This document shows, piece by piece, positions 44,119-52,800 of a stretch of 64,000 bases of DNA. This stretch comes from RGIG2945 sp045540355 (lineage in GTDB: Bacteria; Bacillota; Clostridia; Oscillospirales; Acutalibacteraceae): the NCBI GenBank assembly GCA_045540355.1, contig JAZQHB010000006.1, positions 36,164 through 100,163 on the forward strand, written 5' to 3'. The position numbers and the translations under genes are program-made. The notes under the pieces are model-generated. The model saw only the letters and a list, made by a program, of their open reading frames with translations, was not told where the DNA came from and ran no database searches. The number at the start of each line of letters is the position of its first letter. Position 1 is the stretch's first letter.

Positions 44119-45588
44119 GTGTTGAGAAATCCTGAAGTAAAAAAGTACTTTTTAAAAAAGGCGGAAGAAAATCTGCCCGAATTATTTTATACAGAAATCA
44201 AACCCGAGGTAAGTCAGGAAGTTTTTAAAAAAGGCGATACCGTAATTTTGGACCTCGGAAATCATTTCGTCGGACATTTTTCTTTTGATTTAAATGCAGC
44301 GGAACACTTTATCTGTGCACCCGTAAAAATTACAATTCGCTTCGCAGAGGATACAAGAGAAGTAAATGATGATTTTTCTGCTTATGACGGAGATTTGCCC
44401 GCATCGTGGCTTCAGGAAGAAACTCTGATTCTCGACCACAGTATGAAAGTTGAAATGCCGAGAAGATATGCTTGCCGTTATATAAAGATCACGGTTGAAG
44501 CAACGGAGGTCAAAGTAAAACTTTCCGATTTTAAATTTACAGCATCAACAAGCGGTGATATAAACAAGCTTAAAACTGCGGATATTAAAGATGAGCAATT
44601 GAAAAAAATTGATGATATCGCAGTAAATACATTGAAAAACTGTATGCAGACGCTGTTTGAAGACGGACCAAAACGCGACCGCAGATTGTGGATTGGCGAT
44701 TTGCGACTTGAGGCACTTGCTAATTACTGCACCTTTGACAATCACGAAATAGTGAAAAGATGTCTGTATCTCATCGCAGCAGGTGATTGCAACGAGCTTG
44801 GGTTTTTGCCGTCATACATATTTGAAACGCCCGAGTATTATTCAGGCTGGGCAAATCTCAGTGATTATGCACTTTTGTATGTTGTAACGCTTTGTGATTA
44901 CTACGAAAACACAAAGGACATTGATACGGTCAAAGACTTACTTGAAATATGCAAAAATCAGCTGACAAGCTTTAAAAATATCCTTGATGAGAATCTGATT
45001 GTAAAAAAACAAAAAGGTTGGTTTGTTTTTATAGACTGGTGCAAGGGACTTAAAAGTCTTACTTCTTTGCAGGGTGTGTACCTCTATACTCTTGAAAAAT
45101 TTGCACGACTTCTTGAAAGCATCGGTGATGATGAAAAAGAAAAATATGAAAATCAACTTAACGAAGTAAGAAAAGCATCAAGAAAGCATCTCTTTGACGA
45201 AGAAAAAGGTGTGTTCGTTAACACAACAGACGAATATCAGAAAAGCGTTCATTCACAGGTGTGGATGATTTTGGGCGGTGTAATTGCGGGCGAAGAAGCA
45301 AAGAAAGCTTTGACAACAATGCTTAATGACGAAGAAGCAAAACAACCGTTCACACCTTATATGCGTCATTACATTGTTGAAGCAATGTTGAAAATCGGAA
45401 TGAAAGATGAAGCCGTTGCTTACATTAAAGAAATATGGGGCGGTATGGCAGACCTCGGAGCAGATACATTCTATGAAGTATATGTACCCGGAGACCCTGA
45501 TTTCTCACCGTACAGGGACAGAATGATAAACAGCTTATGTCACGCATGGAGCTGCACACCGACATATTTTATCCGCAATGAGTTTTAA
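44119..45588 (+). CDS. GH78-like protein, divergent, cytoplasmic
   Basis: The GTG at 44119 has AAGGCGG about 8 nt upstream. The 489-residue protein has a C-terminal (alpha/alpha)6-type domain and lacks a signal peptide. The family's acid motif reads EDGPKRDRRLWIGDLRLEA near residue 187. Compared with the common DCPxR(D/E)ER, Cys is replaced by Gly and the +5 position is Asp, with Arg at +6 in place of Glu. The paralogue at 36970 keeps the Glu at +5. The N-terminal beta domains are also reduced. It is a probable relative with altered activity rather than a clear rhamnosidase. Confidence 0.75.
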   Translation: MLRNPEVKKYFLKKAEENLPELFYTEIKPEVSQEVFKKGDTVILDLGNHFVGHFSFDLNAAEHFICAPVKITIRFAEDTREVNDDFSAYDGDLPASWLQEETLILDHSMKVEMPRRYACRYIKITVEATEVKVKLSDFKFTASTSGDINKLKTADIKDEQLKKIDDIAVNTLKNCMQTLFEDGPKRDRRLWIGDLRLEALANYCTFDNHEIVKRCLYLIAAGDCNELGFLPSYIFETPEYYSGWANLSDYALLYVVTLCDYYENTKDIDTVKDLLEICKNQLTSFKNILDENLIVKKQKGWFVFIDWCKGLKSLTSLQGVYLYTLEKFARLLESIGDDEKEKYENQLNEVRKASRKHLFDEEKGVFVNTTDEYQKSVHSQVWMILGGVIAGEEAKKALTTMLNDEEAKQPFTPYMRHYIVEAMLKIGMKDEAVAYIKEIWGGMADLGADTFYEVYVPGDPDFSPYRDRMINSLCHAWSCTPTYFIRNEF

Positions 45589-45680
45589 AAGGAAAGAAAC
45601 TCACAAAGTATGATTGTTATCTGCCCGAGTTTGTAAACGGTGTAGAGTACGCAAGCATATTTGAAATCAAAATATATTAG
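45582..45680 (+). pseudogene. Possible remnant of a carbohydrate-related gene
   Basis: Just beyond the GH78-like stop, a different frame reads LTKYDCYLPEFVNGVEY and ends in a TAG at 45678. It looks protein-like but has no start or ribosome binding site. It could be the tail of a lost gene or a frameshifted end of the GH78-like gene; the evidence is composition only. Confidence 0.25.
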
Positions 45681-45685
45681 TCGTT

Positions 45686-45712
45686 AAAAGGTGGCGTAAA
45701 AACCACCTTTTT
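45686..45712 (+). terminator. Terminator after the GH78-like gene
   Basis: AAAAGGTGG and CCACCTTTT form a 9-bp stem with an 8-nt loop and a T-rich tail. Confidence 0.85.
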
Positions 45713-45732
45713 GAATTTTTGCAAGAAAACTA

Positions 45733-45761
45733 TTGCAAAATGATTTTTAATGTGCTATAAC
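45733..45761 (+). promoter_or_regulatory. Promoter of the second MATE gene (TTGCAA type)
   Basis: TTGCAA, 17-nt spacer, TATAAC. Two further TTGCAA hexamers flank it (45719-45724 and 45764-45769). Confidence 0.7.
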
Positions 45762-45799
45762 TTTTGCAAGTCAGAGTTTTCTGCAAGGAAGTGATTGCA

Positions 45800-47149
45800 A
45801 TGAAAATTAAAAATCCTCTTGAAATTTACAGTATAATGGATGGCGACAGAAAAATAACTTTGTTTTCTCTTGCAATTCCGTTGCTGATACAGACAATACT
45901 CGGACAGTTTTACGGAACGCTCGGTACAATGCAGTTATCCGGATATTCCGATATAGCCGTGTCGGGTTCAAGTATAGCGGGTTCAGTTATCAGTATTTCA
46001 CATTTTATTATTAATATGGTTGTGAACGGAACTGTAATTCTGTCGGCTGTTGCAATAGGAGCAAAAGAACGTGAAAAGGTTGGTAAATATGCATGCACAG
46101 GTGCATTGGTAGGTGTTGCTTTGTCAACAATCCTTGCACTGTTTGGATTTATATTTGCAGAAGATTTATTGATTGCGATGAACCTTGAAGGCGAAGCATT
46201 GGTATTTGCAGTTGCATATTTCAAAACAAGGATTTTGTTTTTACCTCTTGTTTCGCTTTCCTCGTTATTCAGCAATCTGATTATTTGTAACGGCTTTCCG
46301 AAGATTACTATGTACATAGGATTTTTCGTCAGCACAATATCACTTGTATTAGGCTATACAGTGCTTTACACAAGAATTGAAAAAATGATAAATCCGATGT
46401 ATTCAATGGCTTGGGTTGCAAATATCTGTCAGGTTATTTCTTTGATATTAACCGTAATTGTATATGTAAGAAATAACTGTGCTTTCAGGTTTGCGTTTGA
46501 TTATAAAGATGCGTTGAAGATTTTTAAGCTTGGTATCCCCGGGGGAATGGCTTTGTTTATGTATAGTCTGGCACAGACTATTACAACAAGCTTTGTTGCC
46601 GAGATGGGCGTTGATGTAATCAACACCAAGATTTATATTACAAACATAATTTCATATGTCCCTATGCTCGGTTGTGCTTTAGCTCAGGCAACTTCGGTTT
46701 TTATGGGCAGGTTCCGTGGTGCGCGTGACTTCAGAAGTATGAAAATTCTATACCGTCAGAACATCGTTTTAGCATCAACGATTAATATTGTTCTTTCCGT
46801 GCTTGTGTTGATATTCCACCGAGTTCTTATTTCAATATTTACAACCGATATAAATATAATCAATGCAACTTCAATTATCTTTATTCTTGATATTTTTGTT
46901 GAAATACCGAGAGCGGTCAATAATATTTCAGAAAATTCCCTTAATCCCAACGGCGATGTAAAAACAACGTTTATTACATCAACAATCTCTTGTTGGTTGG
47001 GTAGTGTAGCTTTTTCCTATATCCTCTGTGTAGTGTTGAATATGGGACTTATAGGTATATGGGTAGCTTTTATCGCAGATGAAAGTATCAAGGCGATTAT
47101 ATACCTTATTCGTTGGAAAACTAACAAGTGGCAAAAGACAAATATATAA
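45800..47149 (+). CDS. MATE-family efflux transporter (second copy)
   Basis: The ATG at 45800 follows AAGGAAG; an in-frame earlier start at 45764 lies at the promoter. The 449-residue, 12-segment protein has the N-terminal MATE pattern (FSLAIPLLIQTILGQFY) and a central ALAQATSVFMGRFRGARDF loop. It differs clearly from the MATE protein at 42680, so the two are not a recent duplicate. The substrate is unknown. It has its own promoter and a terminator. Confidence 0.9.
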   Translation: MKIKNPLEIYSIMDGDRKITLFSLAIPLLIQTILGQFYGTLGTMQLSGYSDIAVSGSSIAGSVISISHFIINMVVNGTVILSAVAIGAKEREKVGKYACTGALVGVALSTILALFGFIFAEDLLIAMNLEGEALVFAVAYFKTRILFLPLVSLSSLFSNLIICNGFPKITMYIGFFVSTISLVLGYTVLYTRIEKMINPMYSMAWVANICQVISLILTVIVYVRNNCAFRFAFDYKDALKIFKLGIPGGMALFMYSLAQTITTSFVAEMGVDVINTKIYITNIISYVPMLGCALAQATSVFMGRFRGARDFRSMKILYRQNIVLASTINIVLSVLVLIFHRVLISIFTTDINIINATSIIFILDIFVEIPRAVNNISENSLNPNGDVKTTFITSTISCWLGSVAFSYILCVVLNMGLIGIWVAFIADESIKAIIYLIRWKTNKWQKTNI

Positions 47150-47158
47150 CAGTCAAAG

Positions 47159-47183
47159 CACCGTTGTAAGGCGGTGTTTTTCC
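47159..47183 (+). terminator. Terminator after the second MATE gene
   Basis: CACCG and CGGTG stem (one mismatch beyond) followed by TTTTT. Confidence 0.75.
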
Positions 47184-47269
47184 GTATATATAAAAATTTC
47201 GACCGAATACTTAATTTATAATGACATAAAAAACATTTATGCTAAAATGTAATCAAAGGAGGCGATGAT

Positions 47270-47701
47270 GTGGATTACAGACTGATAATTGACAAAGAAA
47301 AAGAAGAATCACTTGTTCTGACAGTACACGAAAGGAGTGAGCTTGTAGAAAAAATAGAAGACATTATCAACGAAAAAAACAAATTTATCTGCGGTTATAA
47401 AAATGACGAAATAATCAGAATTTCACCTGATGAGGCAGATTGTTTTTTTACAGATAACAACAAAATATATGTTATGATTGACGCTGAAAGATTTCAACTT
47501 AAATTACGATTATATCAGCTTGAAGAAATGCTCAATGAAAACTTTATAAAAATCAACAGGGGTTGTCTTGTGAATGTCAGAAAAATCAAGAAATTTGAAA
47601 TGTCCTTCGGCGGTACAATATCTGTAGTATTGACAAACGGCTTTAAGGATTACATCTCAAGACGAGAATTACAAAATGTGAAAAGGAGAATGGGATTATG
47701 A
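47270..47701 (+). CDS. LytTR-domain transcriptional regulator
   Basis: The GTG at 47270 has AGGAGG 7 nt upstream. The 143-residue protein has a short N-terminal part and a C-terminal LytTR DNA-binding domain. This shows FIKINRGCLVNVRKIKKFEM (about residues 96-115) and a late ISRRELQNVKRRM. There is no receiver domain, so it is the short LytTR class. It overlaps the DUF3021 gene by 4 nt. Such LytTR-DUF3021 pairs are common in Firmicutes; the membrane protein is thought to control the regulator. Confidence 0.92.
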   Translation: MDYRLIIDKEKEESLVLTVHERSELVEKIEDIINEKNKFICGYKNDEIIRISPDEADCFFTDNNKIYVMIDAERFQLKLRLYQLEEMLNENFIKINRGCLVNVRKIKKFEMSFGGTISVVLTNGFKDYISRRELQNVKRRMGL

Positions 47702-48108
47702 ATAAATATTTTAAAGAATTTTGTTTAAGAGGTATGATGTTCGGCGGATTCGGACCGATTATAACAGGTATTGTTTATCTTTGTATATCATTTACAACTG
47801 AAGTGAAGGCGGACGGTGTTGAAATGTTCAGTGCAATATTATCAACATATATTTTAGCTTTTGTTCACGCAGGTGCAAGCGTATTTCCGCAGATTGAAAA
47901 CTGGTCAATTGCAAAATCAATCGGAATACATTTTTCAACACTCTATTTTGCATACACATTATGCTATCTGATAAACACATGGATACCCTTTGATTGGAAA
48001 GTGGTACTTATTTATACAGCAAGCTTTATTGTTCTTTATGCCGTAATATGGGCGATAATTTTAATTACTACCAAGAAAACAACTCATAACCTAAACAAAA
48101 AAATCTGA
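47698..48108 (+). CDS. DUF3021 membrane protein
   Basis: A 136-residue membrane protein with four segments (about residues 15-35, 45-63, 78-94, 100-122). The layout FGGFGPIITGIVYL and late LIYTASFIVLYAVIWA match the DUF3021 family. Its start overlaps the LytTR stop as ATGA, indicating coupled translation. By analogy with similar pairs it may inhibit the LytTR protein. A strong terminator follows. Confidence 0.88.
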   Translation: MNKYFKEFCLRGMMFGGFGPIITGIVYLCISFTTEVKADGVEMFSAILSTYILAFVHAGASVFPQIENWSIAKSIGIHFSTLYFAYTLCYLINTWIPFDWKVVLIYTASFIVLYAVIWAIILITTKKTTHNLNKKI

Positions 48109-48122
48109 GAAAACATAGCGTG

Positions 48123-48152
48123 AAAGTCATCGGTAAACGATGGCTTTTTTTG
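48123..48152 (+). terminator. Terminator after the DUF3021 gene
   Basis: AAAGTCATCG-GTAAA-CGATGGCTTTTTTT; stem with a G-T pair and a long T-run. Confidence 0.88.
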
Positions 48153-48199
48153 TATGTTGCATTTTGGATATATTTATAATATCATTAAATAAAAAAATT

Positions 48200-48230
48200 T
48201 GTTACATTTCGAATTTTAGCTGACTACATA
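48200..48230 (+). promoter_or_regulatory. Possible ECF-type autoregulated promoter
   Basis: TGTTACATTT (48200-48209) and GACTACATA (48222-48230) lie 53 nt before the sigma gene. The TGTnAC-type -35 resembles sites I recall before clostridial ECF operons; this is not a sigma-A promoter. It has not been verified. Confidence 0.4.
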
Positions 48231-48282
48231 ACAGAGGGATAAATCCGGAGTATATTTCTCTGTCAGAAAGGGGGGCAGACAG

Positions 48283-48837
48283 TTGTCAACAAAAAAACAT
48301 ACTGCTGATTTATTGCGACAGTATTATGATGAATATCGTTTGAAGCTTTTTAACTTCTGTCTTGCCCGCCTTTCGGGTGAACGAGAGTCGGCAGATGATT
48401 GTGTTCAGGAAGCGTTTCTCGTTCTTAATCAAAAGCTTCTTGACGGAGAAGAAATTCAGAATCCGAGAGCATTCCTGTACCGCACAGCAGAAAATTTTGT
48501 GAAGCGAAGACATGAACAAATAACTAAAGAGAGAAAACGCTTTGTATCTGTTGAGGATATAAAAGACAGCGTATCAAGTCAAGATGATTATTTTGAAATT
48601 GCAGATAGTATTGATTATGCAAAACTTGCCCGACGGCTGATAGAAAACCTGAATGATTCTGAAAAAGAACTTTATAATATGAGGTACACAGCAAAGCGAC
48701 GGGTAGATGAAATTGCGGAATTGTTGGAGATTTCAAGACCTGCAGCTTCAATGAGGTTGATGAGATTAAGAGAAAAAATAATTGGAATGGTAAGAGAAAC
48801 AGATTTGGAGAAAGGAGATTTACAGTATGACGGTTAA
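48283..48837 (+). CDS. ECF-type RNA polymerase sigma factor
   Basis: The TTG at 48283 has GAAAGGGGGG upstream. The 184-residue protein has sigma region 2 (LFNFCLARLSGERESADDCVQEAFL, about residues 21-45, trimmed here as motif DDCVQEAF) and region 4 with helix-turn-helix VDEIAELLEISRPAASMRLM (about residues 141-160). Such factors direct RNA polymerase to stress or surface genes when released from an anti-sigma factor. The next gene overlaps by 11 nt and encodes a membrane protein of the anti-sigma type. The region 2 and 4 spacing is normal for the ECF class. Confidence 0.93.
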   Translation: MSTKKHTADLLRQYYDEYRLKLFNFCLARLSGERESADDCVQEAFLVLNQKLLDGEEIQNPRAFLYRTAENFVKRRHEQITKERKRFVSVEDIKDSVSSQDDYFEIADSIDYAKLARRLIENLNDSEKELYNMRYTAKRRVDEIAELLEISRPAASMRLMRLREKIIGMVRETDLEKGDLQYDG

Positions 48838-49858
48838 TATTAGCAGAGAAGTGTTAATGCATCCTGATTTTAAAGCGGATTTCAGAGAGATGCTTTGCAA
48901 ATATCTTAACACTCTGATTGATGCTGAGTTTGAAAAAGATGACCCTGATTTTGATTTTATTGATGAGTGTGCAGATGCAATTAACGAAATCAGAGAAAAC
49001 CTTTCCGGTGCAGTTTTTCCGATAATTTCAAAGAAAGAGTTTTTTGAAAAACTCGGACTTAAAACAAGTAGGACACCTAAAATTACAATTGCAGTTGCCG
49101 CCGCGGTAATGATGCTTTTTGCAGCAAATTTTGTTATAGCAAGTGCAACTGATTACAATATTTTAAATGAAATAAAAGAAAGCCTGATTGAGCTTTTTAT
49201 AAAAGAGAAAGAAGAAACCACAACCGAAAAAGTTAGTGAAACAACAACCGAAATTACTAAAACAACTTTAACCACCGAAGCTGATACAACGCAAGCAACA
49301 ACTCAACCCACCACCGAGAAAAAGGCGGAAACAACAACGGTCAAAACTAAAACGGCTGAGGGGATAAAAGTCGAATTTGATGATACTTTCAAAACGGAAT
49401 ATGATGTTGGCGAAAGCTTTGATTCAGGCGGTCTGAAAGTATATCTGATTTATGATGACAAAAGTTCAACACAAATAAAAGAGAATGATTATAATGTATC
49501 AATTTCCTCCGATTTCGGAAAAACAGCAGGTTATGAAACGGTAACGATTACACATAACGGATTTAAAACTGAGTTCAAAGTGAGAATACTCAACGCAAAA
49601 ACAACACCGCTTCTGACTTCAATCTATGCAACATTTCAATCGGGGTATGATTTCACCGCAGAGGATATTGATAATATAGATTTAAGCTTCATGAAAGTTT
49701 TTGCAGTATACAGCGACGGAAGTGAAAAAGAGTTAAACTCTGATGAATACTCTGTGATTAAAGAAGACATCTCAACAATTTTTGAGAAAAAAGTTATGAT
49801 TACAATTACGCACAGGACCTGCATAAGCTCGTTCATAGTATTTGAAAAACAGCCGTAA
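48827..49858 (+). CDS. Membrane anti-sigma-like protein with Thr-rich linker and two Ig-like domains
   Basis: A 343-residue protein. The cytoplasmic N-terminal part (about residues 1-80, MTVNISREVLMHPDF...) is followed by one membrane segment (about 87-107), a threonine-rich linker with TTTE/TT repeats (about 126-170), and two external Ig-like (Big_3-type) domains. The first has YDVGESFDSGGLKVYLIYDD; the second has FQSGYDFTAEDIDNIDL. There is no zinc-binding HxxxCxxC motif, so it is not the zinc anti-sigma class. Coupling to the sigma gene, and the next gene being a large secreted LRR protein, suggest that its outer Ig-like domains sense a wall or surface signal. Confidence 0.82.
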   Translation: MTVNISREVLMHPDFKADFREMLCKYLNTLIDAEFEKDDPDFDFIDECADAINEIRENLSGAVFPIISKKEFFEKLGLKTSRTPKITIAVAAAVMMLFAANFVIASATDYNILNEIKESLIELFIKEKEETTTEKVSETTTEITKTTLTTEADTTQATTQPTTEKKAETTTVKTKTAEGIKVEFDDTFKTEYDVGESFDSGGLKVYLIYDDKSSTQIKENDYNVSISSDFGKTAGYETVTITHNGFKTEFKVRILNAKTTPLLTSIYATFQSGYDFTAEDIDNIDLSFMKVFAVYSDGSEKELNSDEYSVIKEDISTIFEKKVMITITHRTCISSFIVFEKQP

Positions 49859-49871
49859 GGAGGATATGAAA

Positions 49872-52800
49872 ATGAATAAAACAAAAAGAATTTTATCTGT
49901 GATACTGACTATGGTGTTACTCTTTACGGGTATTCCTGTGAGCTTTACCGATATAACTGCAAATGCGGTTACAATAGACGGTGAACTTGAAATCTATGAA
50001 GATTTTGTATTTCAAATCGGCAAGAATGTCTCAGGTAAGGAAGAAGCAACGATAATTTATTACCTGGGGAATAAAACAGATGTCACTATTCCCGAAAAAA
50101 TAAAGAATGTTCCCGTCGTACATATATATAAAGAAGCGTTTGATGCAGCTTGCGGCAGTGATGATTTTTTCTATGAAAATAACGATAACACTAACATCGA
50201 ACGAGTTGTTATTCCCGATACGGTTGAAACTATCGGAGAAGATGCGTTTTACGGTTGCAAAAAACTTAAAGAGGTAAAGCTTTCTGCAAATCTTAAAAGA
50301 ATAGGCGATAATGCATTCTACAACTGTGCGTCACTTGAAAATCTTGAATTCGGAAATAAGCTTGAATATGTCGGCAGATTTTTCCTTGCGTACACTCAGA
50401 TAAAAGATGTTGTTTTCACGGGCGGTGCGGGAGTTCAGTTGGAAATAGAAAGTCAGGCATTTGAAAATTCATCGGTAAAAAACATAACGGTAAAAAGCGA
50501 TTATTTAAAGGTTTTTCAAAATTCTTTCCGGAATACTCCGTTTTTAAATGAAGTTATTATTGAAGGCGAAGTCACACATTTCCCCGCTTATGTTTTCGGA
50601 ATAAAAGGTGTTTCCAATTCCAAAGACGCGGAATTTCCCAACAGAGTAATATTTAAAAATAAGTTTGTAGATGATGTTTACGAAAATGCTGCAGGCTATT
50701 ATCAGAACCGATATATTGATGATTGGGAAAATACAGGTTGGACTGTATTTTTCAGAAATGAAAGTGAAGCCGAATGGCTGACAGACGGTGATTATACCTA
50801 CTTTTTAAAGGACGATAAAGCTGTCATAACCGAGTATAACGGCGAAATAAACACAAAAATTGTAATCCCGCAGACCTTGGGCGGTAAAACAGTCAGTGAA
50901 ATAGGCTATGCCGTATTCAGAGATGCAGATGCCGTAACGGAGGTGTCAATTCCCTCCAATATTGAGAAAATCGGTGCTTTTGCCTTTGATAATTGTGATA
51001 AGCTTAAAAAGGTAACTTATGAGTCAGATGCTCTCAAATTTTCAATGGCGGCTTTCAGAAAATGCATAGTGCTTGAAAAATTTGTTTTCCCTGAGAATGC
51101 AGCAGAAATCCCCGACAGTATCTTTGAAGGCTGTGTAGGATTGACAAGCGTTATTGCAAATGGTGCGAAAGTAATTGGTGATTCAGCTTTTATGCGTTGC
51201 TCGTCACTTGAATTTGTGAGCTTTTCACCGGAACTGAATACAGTAAAGCCTTACGGATTTTACGGCTGTGCGGGAATTGAAAGCATCGGCGTAAGCGGCG
51301 AAAAAATAACTCAACTCGGTAAAAGTGCATTCAATTTATCGGGCATAAAATCATTTATAATTTCGGATGAAATCACCGAAGTACCGGACAGCTGCTTTGC
51401 ATATTCGGAGCTTTCAAGTGTTTTGATACCCGACAGTGTAAAAGTAATCGGTGCGTGTGCTTTCGAGAAATGTGAAATCAGCGAGCTTGACTTACCTGAC
51501 TCTTTGACTGTAATCGGCAATTATGCCTTTGGATCATCTGCGGGAATAACAGAGCTTAATTTACCTGAAAAACTTAAATCAATAGGCACAAAGGCTTTTT
51601 ATAACTGTGCAAATTTAAGCGGTACTCTCAGACTTGAAAGCAATATTGAATATGTAGGTGACAATGCCTTTGAAGATACAAATTTAACAAAACTGTATTA
51701 CAACCTTAAAGCGTTTCAAAAATTGACTGAAAAAGGAATACCTCTTAATATTTCAGCTTTCGAAGGCATCGTGTTTGATGAAATTACATTCGGTGACGAT
51801 GTTGAAATCATATCTAAAAACATTTTTGCAAATCAGTACAAAATAACAAGTCTTGTGATTCCGGATAAAGTCACACTTATAGACAGTGCAGCGTTTGCAA
51901 ACTGTACCAATCTGAAAGAACTATCCCTTCCGACTAATCTCAAAGAGATAAAAGACAATGCATTTTACGGCTGTAAATCACTTGAGGAATTTACAATACC
52001 GAAAGGTGTAAGAAGTATCTGTGAATCTGCAATTCCACCGTTGGTAAAAACAGTATATTTTAATGCTGAAGACTGTAACTTTAAAGAATTAAAAAAAGAT
52101 GACAGACAGCATGAGATTTCTCCGTTTGCACAAAGACTTGTAGAAAATGTGATAATAGGTGATACAGTCAGAAGAATACCTGACCACTTCCTTGCATACT
52201 GTGATTTTATAGATGCCGTCATTTTGCCGGATTCTGTAACGGAAATCGGTAAAGAAGCTTTTGCATGGTCAGAAATTAAAACAATCAATCTTCCTGATGG
52301 CTTAATTTCTATTGAAGATTTGGCATTTGCAGGTAATGAAATAGAGATCGGAGAATATTATTTACCTGAATCGCTGAGAATGATTGGCAAAAGCGTCTTT
52401 GCGGCTTGCAAAACTCAAGAGAGAGTATATATTCCGGATTCCGTTGTATATATAGGAGAAAGTGTATTTGCGAATTGTGATAATCTCGAAGTTGTAAGAG
52501 TTTCTCCAAATGTCAAATATATAATGGACAGCACTTTTTACAGTTGCTCGAAGCTGAGGTTAGTTGAATGGGGTGCAGATGTCAAGCTGATAGGTCATAA
52601 TGCATTCGCTCGTTGCGAATCTCTTACGGAATTTGATTTCCGCGGAGTAGAAATGCTTTATCCTAATAGTTTCGACGGTGCGGCAGTTAAAACCGTAATG
52701 CTCGGTGAAACAAAAACCGAAGAGGCGTCAGAGCTTATTTCAGTTGATGAACAGAGCTTTAAAAACTGTACCGATCTTGAAACACTTAGCGTAGGCGGAA

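Noticed and set aside
42680..47149. The two MATE genes as a recent tandem duplication
   Set aside because: Their N-termini and loops differ throughout, and they have different promoters.
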